Assembly: GCF_022267315.1 (NCBI RefSeq)
Contig: NZ_JAIKLE010000016.1
Span: 1 to 64,000 of the forward strand
Direction of reading: 5' to 3'
DNA length: 64,000 bases
DNA from: Maribellus maritimus
GTDB taxonomy: Bacteria; Bacteroidota; Bacteroidia; Bacteroidales; Prolixibacteraceae
Program-made: the position numbers and the translations under genes
Shown here: positions 1-9,622 of the stretch, one piece after another
How the letters are laid out: every line of letters starts with the position of its first letter
How positions within the stretch are numbered: position 1 is the first letter of the stretch
Notes under the pieces: generated by a model
Database searches by the model: none
What the model was told of the DNA's origin: nothing
Seen by the model: only the letters and a program-made list of their open reading frames with translations

Positions 1-2
1 GT

Positions 3-188
3 AATAGAAATGCAACCCGAAACCATAATGTCAATAACCGGAAACAAACACTATCTAAAAATTTTCAATGCGGCATTTTGTATTTAAAATGGTATCAGAA
101 CCTGTTGGAGGAATTAAGTCACAACTTATTGATTCACAACGAACGACAGGCTAAACGAATTAAAAATCTAATTATTAGCCACTTATAA
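3..188 (+). CDS. Possible 3' end of a gene cut by the window edge
   Basis: One forward frame is open from the window edge to a TAA at 186-188, giving 61 codons. The inferred peptide is rich in Asn, Lys and Leu and ends in a basic amphipathic stretch. I do not recognise a family. An open frame this short in A+T-rich DNA can arise by chance. The 44 bases that follow, up to the first permease, show no clear hairpin or promoter. Confidence 0.22.
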   Translation, partial: NRNATRNHNVNNRKQTLSKNFQCGILYLKWYQNLLEELSHNLLIHNERQAKRIKNLIISHL

Positions 189-232
189 TACAATTCAAGC
201 AACGCATTAACAGGAATTATTGAACAAAACTT

Positions 233-2620
233 ATGAGAACATTAAAAATTTTCATTCGCGGATTAAAAAAAGACAGTCGTTTAAACCTGCTGAATATTGC
301 TTCAATGGCAATTGGGATTGCTGCTGCAATAATTGTTTTGGGATATGTTTACCAGGAATTTAATTACGATTCAGGATATGAAAATTCAAATCGCATATTT
401 CATGTCCTGACTCAAAATGACAAAAATGAAATATCAGGGGCTGTAACTTACGGGCCAATGGCTCAGAGTTTGAAATCAGATTTTCCTGAAATTGACGATG
501 CTACTCGCGCAAACTTTTATTGGGGGTATCTGGCTTTTACTGCAGGTGATAATATGTTTAACGAAACCAGCATCATTTTTGCCGACCCAAATTTCTTCAC
601 TTTGTTTTCATTTCCACTGATAAATGGTGATGCAGCCAAATGTCTGGAGTCACCAAACTCGATAGTTTTATCGGAAAATGCAGCAAAAAAATATTTTGGA
701 GAAACCGATGTAATTGGCAAACAAATAAAAATTGGTGAAGACAGATTATTTAACGTTGGAGGAGTTTACAAAGATTTTGCAGCAAATTCCAACTTTCGCG
801 GAGATATTATTTTACCGCTGGAAGTAATTTCAAAATTAACTCAGGTTTGGATTGAGCCATCATGGAATTATCCAACAGATATTCATACTTTTATTCTTGC
901 TCAAAACCAAACCGAACAGGAAGCTATTTCTTCAAAAATAACAAACTATCTTTTGGAACACGTAGAAGAAAATCCCGAAAAATTATTGCTTCAGCCCTTA
1001 AAAAATGTCCATACCAAAGTATATCCCGATTGGGAACTGACACCACAAACAAACAAAAGCTATTTGTATTTGCTGGCTATTGTTGCCTTTATAATTCTTG
1101 CCATGTCGGCAGTTAATTTTCTTTTGTTATATGTGGGTATAGCATCAAAAAGAGCGATAAAAACAGGAATTCAAAAGGTATTCGGGGCTTCCCGTGTATC
1201 TTTATTTCATAGTCATCTTAGCGAAGTATTGTTCTTTATCTCTTTGAGTACAATAATTTCAATAATAATAGTTATCCTTTACAATTATATTTTAGCAGAA
1301 AAAATCTCCTTTCTTCCCTCTATTAAAGAGATTGATAGAATGTTGTTTCTTATTTTGTCAGGAGTAATTGTCGGGTTTACCCTTTTAACATCGATTTTCC
1401 CCGCCGTTTTTGCTTCACGCCAGAAGTCTCCGGAAATATATAAGAGAGATGAACAGTCGTTACAAAAACAACCACGGATTATCAATATTATGGTAACCGG
1501 ACAATTTGCAATCAGCATGGCACTTATAGCGGTTACCACACTGTTTTACAAGCAAATGAATTTTCTGGAAAAACACAATCCCGGATTTGCTCGGGAAGAA
1601 CTGCTGACCATTCCTTTAAACATGCATATCGGACATGGTATTTACAATGAAAACATGGACGTCTTTTGCCAGGAGTTGAAAAAACAATCGGGTGTAAAAA
1701 ATGTTACTTTTTCCTATTCTTCTCCAACCAATATTCAAACATCAACCGAAAAATTCTATTGTGAAGGTATGCCTGAGGGAGAGACAGTTAATATGCAATG
1801 GAACTCTGTTTTTTATGACTACTTCGAAACAATAGGAGTTAATCTGGTGGCAGGACGTAGTTTTAGCCCTGAATTTCAAAGCGATAAAGTGGATTACGAT
1901 AATGAAGGGAAATGTACTTATGTAATCAATGAAAAAGCGGCAGAAGAAATGGGAATCGATAATCCGGTTGGAAAAATACTCCATGCCTATCATGAAGGAA
2001 CAATAATAGGTATTGTGGAAGATTTCAATTTTAGGTCATTACACAGCAAAATAACTCCCATCTGTTTTAATATTGATCCTATTTATTTTAACGAAATTAT
2101 TATCCGAACCAATCCCGGTGTGCCTACAGTACAAAATCAAATAAAATCCGTGTGGGATAAGTTTGTCCCGGATTATCCTGTCGAATTCCATTATGTCGAC
2201 GACCAGCTTCATCAATTATATGAATCGGAGGGTAAACTCACTGCCTGCTTAAATGTATTTGCAGGAATTGCCATTTTAATTGCTTGTATGGGATTGCTGG
2301 GGCTGACCATATTATCGATGCAAAAACGCACAAAGGAAATCGGCATCCGCAAAGTAAATGGTGCCAGAGTATCTGAAATTCTCACCATGTTAAATAAAAA
2401 CTTTGTAAAATGGGTTATTATCGCATTTGTAATAGCAACACCTGCCGCGTACTATACCATGAACAAGTGGCTTGAAAACTTTGCCTTTAAAACAACACTT
2501 AGCTGGTGGATTTTTGCATTAGCGGGACTGCTGGCATTGGGGATTGCTTTATTAACGATTAGCTGGCAAAGCTGGCGTGCAGCAACCAAAAATCCGGTAG
2601 AAGTATTGCGGTATGAGTAG
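233..2620 (+). CDS. ABC transporter permease, duplicated MacB/FtsX type (permease 1)
   Basis: This 795-residue inner-membrane protein has the layout of a doubled MacB/FtsX permease. TM1 lies near residues 19-41, followed by a periplasmic MacB_PCD-like domain to about 270. Three helices follow between about 280 and 395, then a helix near 418-440 and a second periplasmic domain. Three C-terminal helices lie near 666-691, 718-740 and 755-778. The motif KEIGIRKVNGA (KVNGA at 707-711) marks the second FtsX domain, and the protein ends NPVEVLRYE. With eight helices, one chain could replace the MacB dimer; that is inference. MacB/FtsX-type permeases couple cytoplasmic ATP hydrolysis to work done in the periplasm, but the substrate here is unknown. 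No ATPase gene is adjacent, so it is an orphan permease locally. Translation starts at an ATG preceded by A-rich sequence. Confidence 0.9.
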   Translation: MRTLKIFIRGLKKDSRLNLLNIASMAIGIAAAIIVLGYVYQEFNYDSGYENSNRIFHVLTQNDKNEISGAVTYGPMAQSLKSDFPEIDDATRANFYWGYLAFTAGDNMFNETSIIFADPNFFTLFSFPLINGDAAKCLESPNSIVLSENAAKKYFGETDVIGKQIKIGEDRLFNVGGVYKDFAANSNFRGDIILPLEVISKLTQVWIEPSWNYPTDIHTFILAQNQTEQEAISSKITNYLLEHVEENPEKLLLQPLKNVHTKVYPDWELTPQTNKSYLYLLAIVAFIILAMSAVNFLLLYVGIASKRAIKTGIQKVFGASRVSLFHSHLSEVLFFISLSTIISIIIVILYNYILAEKISFLPSIKEIDRMLFLILSGVIVGFTLLTSIFPAVFASRQKSPEIYKRDEQSLQKQPRIINIMVTGQFAISMALIAVTTLFYKQMNFLEKHNPGFAREELLTIPLNMHIGHGIYNENMDVFCQELKKQSGVKNVTFSYSSPTNIQTSTEKFYCEGMPEGETVNMQWNSVFYDYFETIGVNLVAGRSFSPEFQSDKVDYDNEGKCTYVINEKAAEEMGIDNPVGKILHAYHEGTIIGIVEDFNFRSLHSKITPICFNIDPIYFNEIIIRTNPGVPTVQNQIKSVWDKFVPDYPVEFHYVDDQLHQLYESEGKLTACLNVFAGIAILIACMGLLGLTILSMQKRTKEIGIRKVNGARVSEILTMLNKNFVKWVIIAFVIATPAAYYTMNKWLENFAFKTTLSWWIFALAGLLALGIALLTISWQSWRAATKNPVEVLRYE

Positions 2621-2756
2621 AAGCCCCTCCTAACCAAACTCTTTGTTTCCTTTAGATTAGGGAAGAGGCAGGTAAAACCAGATTAATCAATTTAAACTTT
2701 TGTTTACTTTTTGCTTGTTCTTTTGATGGGGTGTAAACGGCGGTGCATTTTATTAA

Positions 2757-2764
2757 TACCTTTG
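2757..2764 (+). promoter_or_regulatory. Bacteroidota -7 promoter element
   Basis: TACCTTTG matches the Bacteroidota -7 consensus TAnnTTTG. It lies 63 bases before the ATG of the small lipoprotein at 2828. No convincing TTTG box was found at the usual -33 spacing, so the assignment rests on the -7 element alone. Confidence 0.45.
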
Positions 2765-2827
2765 CGTGGCCTATTGGAACAGAGCAGTTAATATTCGCTT
2801 TCCGGTATGCATTTTAATCAGTTAAAA

Positions 2828-3244
2828 ATGAAAACAATTAAAACATTAATACTATTTCTGGTATTTGTATCTCTTTTTGCGTGCAGTAAAGATGACAATG
2901 AAGATTTCGATGTGGATTTTAGTGTCCTGGGTATAACATCGGTTACAGTTAACGGACAACAATTTAATATTAGTAACAATACAATGCTGGATATTGAAGG
3001 TAATGACACGATTGTAGTTACGGGTACTCAAACAACAATGTCGGTAAAACATATGCAAATTGACTATGCAGTACAAACAAATTCTACAGCCACATTTTCA
3101 GTGAACGTTAAAAGTGATTATCCGGATGTTTCTGTTGTTACAAGCGAGGAGACAAACAACAACTTTAAATCCGTTGTTGTCGTTATTTACAGAACCGGAT
3201 ACGACGAACAACTAACATATAAGTTTACTCCGTTTACGCTTTAA
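2828..3244 (+). CDS. Small lipoprotein of unknown function
   Basis: This 138-residue protein begins with a lipoprotein signal peptide: a basic MKTIK start, a hydrophobic core and the lipobox LFAC, with the lipidated Cys followed by SKDDNED. Acidic residues just after the Cys are typical of Bacteroidota lipoproteins, some of which are sent to the surface. The mature part is rich in Thr, Val and Asn, which suggests a beta-sandwich, but I recognise no family. An ATG seven codons upstream (2807) is in frame. I prefer 2828 because it places Lys residues directly before the hydrophobic core. The gene stands alone between permease 1 and the kinase fusion. Confidence 0.75.
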   Translation: MKTIKTLILFLVFVSLFACSKDDNEDFDVDFSVLGITSVTVNGQQFNISNNTMLDIEGNDTIVVTGTQTTMSVKHMQIDYAVQTNSTATFSVNVKSDYPDVSVVTSEETNNNFKSVVVVIYRTGYDEQLTYKFTPFTL

Positions 3245-3353
3245 TTATTGCATTAACAGAGAAGTGTTACGGACTCTTTCTTAAGTGCTACCACCCCTGA
3301 ACAGCAAGTATCACAGCTGCTTAATCTGTTTCCTGAAAAAGCAGAAATACAAA

Positions 3354-4715
3354 ATGTCGTTTATGAAGAATAATTATTTTATAGAGAGGAGCATCGTTTT
3401 TATTATCGGACTATTTATTATGGCTTTGGGCGTTACCTTATCGGTAAAAGCCAACCTGGGAGTTTCTCCAATTTCATGTGTACCCTATGTTTTCAGTATG
3501 CAGTTTCCTTTAACATTGGGACAAACAACAATCATTATGAATGTTGTACTTATTCTTCTTCAAATTGCCCTTTTAAGAAAAAATTATCAGCTGCTTCAGT
3601 TGGTACAGTTTCCGGTTGTTTTGCTTTTTGGTTTTTTTATCGATTTGACCATGCGTCTGTTTTTGTGGCTGGATCCAACTCATTATTTCGGACAAGCTCT
3701 TCTCTGCTTGTTAAGTTGTATTGTGCTTGCACTGGGTGTATTTTTTGAAGTAAAAGCAAAACTTACTTATCTCCCGGGAGAGGGGCTGGCTATGGCTATA
3801 ACCAAAACATTTAATGTTGAGTTCGGAAAATCAAAAATTGGCACCGACAGCTCAATGGTATTGATTGGCATTATTAGTTCGTATGCATTTTTATCGGGAA
3901 TAGAAGGAATTCGGGAAGGGACAGTTGTTGCAGCCGTTTTGGTCGGCTATGTTGTCCGTTTTTATAACAAAAGGATTAAACTTTTTGACAAATGGCTTAT
4001 TACAGAGAACGTTGATACCAAAGCTGTAATACAAAAAAATCAATTGAGTAAAGGGAGTAGACTGGTTATTACCATTTCACGCGAATATGGCAGTGGCGGG
4101 CATGAAATTGGAAAAGCTGTGGCTCATAAACTCAGGCTTCAATTTTACGATAAAGAGTTGATACAGCTAACTTCGGAACAAAGTGGTTTTACCAAAGAAT
4201 ATATTCATCAGCACGAACAGAAACTGGCCCATTCTTTACTATACCAGCTTTACGAACAAAATTACGCTTACATTAACGAACGAAAACCACCATTGGATGC
4301 TTTGTTTTTGGTTCAAAGTAAAGTTATTCATGATGTCAGTCAGAAAGAATCATGCGTGATTGTAGGGCGTTGTGCTAATTTCATTTTAAAAGACCAACCC
4401 GGATGTTTCCATGTTTTTATTCATGCGGATAAAAATTATCGGGCACAACGAATTACACAAAAATTTGGAGTCGCCAGTGATACCGCATCCAGAGAAATGG
4501 AAAAGATGGATCGGGAGAGAGCGAACTATTGCCGGCATTATACCGGAAGAAATTGGAAGGATGCTGTCAATTACGATTTGACAATAAACAATTCTTTGCT
4601 GGGAATTGAAGAATCAGCAGATTTGATTATTTCAACTGTGTTACAGTTAAACAATAGGCAAAATGAAAATAAAAAGGCTACTCAACCAAAATTAAGCCCG
4701 GACTACAACCGGTAA
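3354..4715 (+). CDS. YczE/DUF6198-like membrane domain fused to cytidylate kinase-like domain
   Basis: This 453-residue protein joins two domains. Residues 1 to about 215 hold about five hydrophobic helices with a KANLGVSPISCVPY motif, resembling YczE/DUF6198 membrane proteins. From about residue 236 a soluble domain starts with VITISREYGSGGHEIG, the P-loop region of the cytidylate kinase-like family (PF13189), and later has DRERANYCRHYTGRNW. Family knowledge suggests a nucleoside or small-molecule kinase fold; the true substrate is unknown. The fusion suggests a membrane-tethered kinase or a transporter with a regulatory kinase. The reading frame extends upstream to 3285, but ATG 3354 places charged residues before the first helix. 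Its 3' end overlaps the convergent M24 peptidase gene by 38 bases. Confidence 0.8.
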   Translation: MSFMKNNYFIERSIVFIIGLFIMALGVTLSVKANLGVSPISCVPYVFSMQFPLTLGQTTIIMNVVLILLQIALLRKNYQLLQLVQFPVVLLFGFFIDLTMRLFLWLDPTHYFGQALLCLLSCIVLALGVFFEVKAKLTYLPGEGLAMAITKTFNVEFGKSKIGTDSSMVLIGIISSYAFLSGIEGIREGTVVAAVLVGYVVRFYNKRIKLFDKWLITENVDTKAVIQKNQLSKGSRLVITISREYGSGGHEIGKAVAHKLRLQFYDKELIQLTSEQSGFTKEYIHQHEQKLAHSLLYQLYEQNYAYINERKPPLDALFLVQSKVIHDVSQKESCVIVGRCANFILKDQPGCFHVFIHADKNYRAQRITQKFGVASDTASREMEKMDRERANYCRHYTGRNWKDAVNYDLTINNSLLGIEESADLIISTVLQLNNRQNENKKATQPKLSPDYNR

Positions 4716-5871
4716 TGCAACGTCCGCCTTCAGGAGTAACTACAAATGTATTCTCAATACCAACCATTCCGACCCCTTCAATACCTTTTTTAGGCTCAAC
4801 AGCAAAAACCATATTTTCTTCCAAGGGGGCTTTAAAACCTTTGGCTAGTACCGGGTATTCGTCAATCGTTAATCCAATACCATGTCCGAGAAATTTCACT
4901 TGCCGGTTGCCAAAGCCCATAAAATTTTTTAAAAACTCCGGGGTAAGCCCGTTTATGATGTTTTCATAAATAGATTCTGGGGTATTACCTGGTTTCAGTA
5001 TTTCTGCAACTTCATTTTGAATACCGACACATTGGTTATGCAGGGACTGCACTTCCTTATCGAGTGGTTCGCCAAACATATAAGTCATGGTTTTATCGGA
5101 ATGATATCCGTTTACTGCAACCGCTACATCCACAAATACCAGGTGCCCTTTTTTCAATTTAATGTTGCGATTTCCAAAGCTGGGAACAGCGGGGCTTACT
5201 CCCAGGTTACCCCCGGGGCCGTCAAAGCTGGTGGGATACAATGAGCTTTCTCCAAAACCCAGTTGTCCCAATGCCATTTCAGTATCGTGCATACCAAAAC
5301 GTACACTTCCCTGATGTCCTTCCTGTACCATAATCGGGAACATTTCTGCTGCGAATTCAGCTTCCGACATTCCTTCCCGTAATAACTCAGGAACACGTTC
5401 TTCCAATACCCGCTGATGGATACCCGCAGCTTTTTCAATGAAGTTCAATTCCCAGACACTTTTTACGGCACGGATTTGGGCAATTTGAAAATCAATGGAT
5501 TTATATGTAGAGAAAGGAAAGTGTTTTTGAAAACGCTGAAACATCGCCAATGGGACAAATTCGGTTTCAAGATATATTTCGTTGGAAATTTTTGGATAGG
5601 AAGGCGCAGCATCGCGGTAACTGCCCATGGGCATTATTGCCGGAAATTCCGATTCTTCCGCCGCACGCTCGAAGCCACGTCGTGCCCACAAGGTGGCATC
5701 CTTTTCCCGTTCGATAATTAACATTCCCTCGGGCATCGACCCTGCGAAGTACAACAGGTTTATTCTGCTAAAAATAACTGCCATTTTCCAATCGGGATGC
5801 TGTTCGTTCATCACCCGTCGAAACTTATTTATTCTTAACTCCAGCTCCGAAGCCGGTACTCTGTCATTCAT
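4678..5871 (-). CDS. M24 family Xaa-Pro peptidase
   Basis: This 397-residue cytoplasmic protein has the pita-bread metallopeptidase fold of family M24B, which cleaves Xaa-Pro bonds in peptides. An N-terminal creatinase-like domain covers about residues 10-145 and the catalytic domain about 150-390. The five expected metal ligands are visible: Asp248 (VFVDVAV), Asp259 (SDKTMTY), His330 (LGHGIGL), Glu359 (AVEPK) and Glu373 (GIENTF). There is no signal peptide. The length fits monofunctional Xaa-Pro dipeptidases and creatinase-like enzymes. The gene is convergent with the kinase fusion, whose last 38 bases overlap it, and divergent from permease 2. Confidence 0.88.
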   Translation of the reverse strand: MNDRVPASELELRINKFRRVMNEQHPDWKMAVIFSRINLLYFAGSMPEGMLIIEREKDATLWARRGFERAAEESEFPAIMPMGSYRDAAPSYPKISNEIYLETEFVPLAMFQRFQKHFPFSTYKSIDFQIAQIRAVKSVWELNFIEKAAGIHQRVLEERVPELLREGMSEAEFAAEMFPIMVQEGHQGSVRFGMHDTEMALGQLGFGESSLYPTSFDGPGGNLGVSPAVPSFGNRNIKLKKGHLVFVDVAVAVNGYHSDKTMTYMFGEPLDKEVQSLHNQCVGIQNEVAEILKPGNTPESIYENIINGLTPEFLKNFMGFGNRQVKFLGHGIGLTIDEYPVLAKGFKAPLEENMVFAVEPKKGIEGVGMVGIENTFVVTPEGGRCITGCSPGLILVE

Positions 5872-6114
5872 ATTCTTCTGGTTTAAGTGACAAAAGTAAC
5901 AGAACCAGCAAAAAACAACGGACTATCAAAGGAAAGATCCACGAAAGTTAGCTCAGTGTAAATTTTTCAGCTTGATTATTGAAATGTTTGTTAAGCAACT
6001 AATAGAATTTCAGCAATAAAATAGCAACACATGTAACGAATCAATTTTTTTTATGTCTTTACATTATCTGTTCAGAGCAATAGATTAAAACCGAACTTCA
6101 AAAAAACACTCGTT

Positions 6115-8484
6115 ATGCTTTTTAAAAATCTACGCATTGGCTGGAGAAACATCAAAAAAAACGGTATATTTTCAATCATCAACATTACAGGATTATCATT
6201 GGGAATTGCTGTAGTAACCCTTATTCTGTTTTGGGTAGTGGATGAAATAAATTACGACCGGTTTCATAAAAACATCGACCGTATTTACACCGTTTATGAA
6301 CATCAGCAATATTCCGAAGGACAAGAGTTGTTTACGTATTGTACGCCGTTTCCGCTGGGAAAAGAATTCATAACAAATTTTAGCGAGGTTGAAAATGCCA
6401 CAACATTTGCAAACGCTGGAGAACAACTTATTCGTTTTGAAGACCGGGAATACAAAGAAGGCCCTGTTGTGTGTACTGATAGTGAATTCCTGAATATTTT
6501 TTCTTTCGAAGTCGTTCAGGGCGATAAAAATGCGTTGGAAGCTCCCGACAAGATAGTCATTGATGAAGAGCTGGCTGCTGTTTTGTTTGGAAATGAATCT
6601 GCCATTGGGAAGATAGTAAAAATTAACGACAACCTCTCCTATTCGGTAGGCGCTGTTGTAAAAACCGAGAAACTCAATACAACCATCAATTTTAAGATTT
6701 TGGCTCCGCTAAACCTGGCAGAAAGTTTTGGTGCCGACCTCACACGTTGGGGGAACAACTGGCCGCGCACAAGTATACTTCTCTCTCAAAATGCAAACAT
6801 CGGTGAGTTAAACTCTAAAATCACAAATTTTTTAAAAGAAAAAGGACAGGAAAACACAACGCTGTATCTTTTCCCTTTTCAAAACGAAAGACTTCACTCC
6901 TATTCAGGAAAAAACAACAGGATACAGTACATCTACCAATTTCTAGGAATTGCTTTTATCATTATCCTCATCGCTTCGATTAATTTTATAAATCTGTCAA
7001 CCGCAAAAGCTGAGCAACGCCGCCCCGAGGTGGGTATACGTAAAGTTCTGGGAGCCAACAAAGTTTCTATATTAAGCCAGTTTTTGCAGGAAAAAGGAAT
7101 TATGATTGTTTTGAGCTTGCTGCTGAGCGCTATTCTGGTTTTAGCTTTTACTCCGGCATTTCGTTCGGTCTCCGATAAGATAGTCACTTTTAGCCTTCTC
7201 GGGAACAAATATATGCTCCTCATGCTGCTTGGAGTTATCAGCACGGTTTTGGTTTTGTCGGTGGTTTATCCGTCGTTGTATATTTCATCGTTTAATCCTG
7301 CCCAGGCGATGAAAAAAACAAGGCTAAAAAAACAAGGAAAGGTGGGGGCAAAAAATTTGCTTGTAATTGTTCAGTTTGTTCTGTCGGTAGTCCTTATCAG
7401 CAGTACACTAATTATTACCAGACAGCTAAAATACATTAATAACTATGATTTAGGCTACGACCAGGCAAACCTGATTTATATTCCTTTGAACGGCGAGGCT
7501 AAAAACAATCATGAAGCTCTTCGACAAGAATTGACAGGTATTTCCGGAGTGGTAAGTTTAACCCGTTCCAGTCGCGTTCCTTTTTATGGAGGAAGTTCAT
7601 CCTGGGGATACGACTGGGAAGGAAAAGATCCGGAAAACAGAGTACTCATCTGCTCAATGAATGCGGACAGGAACTATTTTGAAACACTGGGAATTCAGTT
7701 TGCCGACGGGAATAATTTCCCGGAGAATTACTCCGAAGTACTTGATTATGAAAACACACCGTCGCCACAAGTTATTTTAAACGAAGAATCCATTCGAAGG
7801 ATGAAAATAAAAAATCCGGTTGGTAAATATTTTGGACGCAACGGAGGAGAAGAACGGGGAGTGATTGCCGGCGTAGCAAAAGACTTTCATTTTCAGTCGT
7901 TGCATAACGGGGTTGAACCAATGGTTATTATGCCCCTGTTTGAAAATCCTGGTTACATCATAGCCCGGATAAACCCGGAAAATTTTACGGAAACGATAAA
8001 CGAAATAAAAAAGTCATGGGCGAAAGTGCTTCCGCAATCCATTTGCGAAATCAAATTCTTTGATGATAGTTTAGAGTCGATGTATAACTCGGAAGTTAAA
8101 ATCTCAGCTCTGTTTAAGTATTTCTCTTTTATTGCCATTTTTATTTCCTGTATCGGTTTATTTGCTTTGTCGCTTTATATTATTGAGCTTCGCAAAAAAG
8201 AAATAGGTGTAAGAAAAGTAAACGGTGCAAAAATTGGCGAAGTAATCTTACTTTTAAATCAGGACTTTATCCGCTGGGTTGTAATTGCGTTTATAATTGC
8301 TTGTCCCATTGCCTGGCTGATAATGGATAAATGGCTCGAAAATTTTGCATTTAAAACCAACCTTAGTTGGTGGGTATTTTTGATTGCCGGTGCGCTGGCT
8401 TTGATAATTGCAATGGTTACGGTTTCCTATCAATCGTACCGGGCTGCGGTGCGAAATCCCGTCGAAGCATTGAGATACGAATAG
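6115..8484 (+). CDS. ABC transporter permease, duplicated MacB/FtsX type (permease 2)
   Basis: This is a 789-residue paralogue of permease 1. TM1 lies near residues 20-42. The first FtsX domain keeps a clear EVGIRKVLGA motif (KVLGA at 310-314), which the first halves of most other paralogues have lost. The second FtsX domain has KEIGVRKVNGA, and the protein ends NPVEALRYE. Both halves therefore retain the presumed ATPase-contacting element, so this may be the most MacB-like member. The gene stands alone: the M24 peptidase upstream is divergent and the AlkD-like gene downstream is convergent. The 243-base upstream gap is A+T-rich and shows no clear TAnnTTTG box. Confidence 0.9.
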   Translation: MLFKNLRIGWRNIKKNGIFSIINITGLSLGIAVVTLILFWVVDEINYDRFHKNIDRIYTVYEHQQYSEGQELFTYCTPFPLGKEFITNFSEVENATTFANAGEQLIRFEDREYKEGPVVCTDSEFLNIFSFEVVQGDKNALEAPDKIVIDEELAAVLFGNESAIGKIVKINDNLSYSVGAVVKTEKLNTTINFKILAPLNLAESFGADLTRWGNNWPRTSILLSQNANIGELNSKITNFLKEKGQENTTLYLFPFQNERLHSYSGKNNRIQYIYQFLGIAFIIILIASINFINLSTAKAEQRRPEVGIRKVLGANKVSILSQFLQEKGIMIVLSLLLSAILVLAFTPAFRSVSDKIVTFSLLGNKYMLLMLLGVISTVLVLSVVYPSLYISSFNPAQAMKKTRLKKQGKVGAKNLLVIVQFVLSVVLISSTLIITRQLKYINNYDLGYDQANLIYIPLNGEAKNNHEALRQELTGISGVVSLTRSSRVPFYGGSSSWGYDWEGKDPENRVLICSMNADRNYFETLGIQFADGNNFPENYSEVLDYENTPSPQVILNEESIRRMKIKNPVGKYFGRNGGEERGVIAGVAKDFHFQSLHNGVEPMVIMPLFENPGYIIARINPENFTETINEIKKSWAKVLPQSICEIKFFDDSLESMYNSEVKISALFKYFSFIAIFISCIGLFALSLYIIELRKKEIGVRKVNGAKIGEVILLLNQDFIRWVVIAFIIACPIAWLIMDKWLENFAFKTNLSWWVFLIAGALALIIAMVTVSYQSYRAAVRNPVEALRYE

Positions 8485-8642
8485 TAAAGAAATGCAGAGG
8501 CCTTGGTTACTAATGATTGACAAACTTCGTTAAGAGTAGAGACTCTCAAAATCCCGGGAGAAAAAAATCAAAAATATTCTGTAAAAATAAATCGATTTCG
8601 AATCATCAGGAAGCAGTCATTTGGCATCAAAGAAACCGCCGT

Positions 8643-9353
8643 TTAGCCATTCTTGCGACCCGTTTCCAGTTTAGCATTTACTTCGCGAACCACACGGGAA
8701 TGAAGTCTATCCTGATATTTCACGAGAAAATCTTCGACAGCCGGCTTGTCATTCTTAGAGAGCTCGCGCAAAGCCCACGACAACGCTTTTACAATTAAAT
8801 CGTTGCGGTCGTCTATCACCTTTTCGCACACCATCAACGTTCGTTTTGTATCGCCCGTTCCTCCTTTTGAACGCAGATTTAGCGAAACTGTACAAACCAC
8901 AGCTACACGTCGTAACCAGTGATTCCCGCTTTTCAGCCATTCCAGGATTTGAGAATCGGGCAATGTTCCTTCACGCCAGTGCCAGCCCGCAATCATTGTA
9001 CTGTAGCTATCAACCGAAACCCAGTTGTCAAGCATGTTTCCAAGTTCCAAAATCTGCGTTTGATTTAATTTGGCAAGCGCTCTTTTATTCTTCCAAAGCA
9101 ATTCATATGATAAAACCTGAGCTTCAAATATTTCTTTTCCAGCAAGTTCAATACACAAACCAATCCATTGCTGTGCTGAAAAATCATACAAAACCTTGCT
9201 CCAGTCATTAACAATCTTTTTTATTTGAGGTGAACTCACACCTAATCGTTTCATATTGGTTGTAAATCCCGGCACACCTAAAGTATTGTGTTTAAATGCG
9301 GCAGATTTTTTTAAATCCTCAACCATTAAATCAATTATTTCGGAATTTGTCAT
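8643..9353 (-). CDS. DNA alkylation repair protein, AlkD-like HEAT repeat
   Basis: This 236-residue, all-helical protein resembles the AlkD/AlkC-type DNA alkylation repair family, whose HEAT-like repeats wrap DNA and excise alkylated purines. Diagnostic stretches are NHWLRRVAVVCTV near residue 143 and IVKALSWALRELSK near 190, followed by a basic C-terminus with REVNAKLETGRK. There is no signal peptide, so it should act in the cytoplasm. The length is normal for the family. It is convergent with permease 2 and divergent from the phosphoesterase gene. I cannot verify the catalytic Asp and Trp residues without an alignment. Confidence 0.85.
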   Translation of the reverse strand: MTNSEIIDLMVEDLKKSAAFKHNTLGVPGFTTNMKRLGVSSPQIKKIVNDWSKVLYDFSAQQWIGLCIELAGKEIFEAQVLSYELLWKNKRALAKLNQTQILELGNMLDNWVSVDSYSTMIAGWHWREGTLPDSQILEWLKSGNHWLRRVAVVCTVSLNLRSKGGTGDTKRTLMVCEKVIDDRNDLIVKALSWALRELSKNDKPAVEDFLVKYQDRLHSRVVREVNAKLETGRKNG

Positions 9354-9622
9354 TGGCCGATTTTCTTAAATTTCGCTTATGTAAAAATAAAAAAGATCCA
9401 GAATGCCTATCGATTCCACTATTGTTCTAAAAACAAAAAAATTATTCTAAAAATATAAAAACCAAATAATTACATATAACATTCCATTGAGCTTAACATT
9501 ATTGTATCCATTTTTTAATCTTTGGTAATCAAAATGTGAGGTCAAAGTGTTTATTTTGTCTAGAATTACTTTATTAACTAAAATTAATTTATTGTTCAGA
9601 ATTAAAGAAACAAATCAAACAA

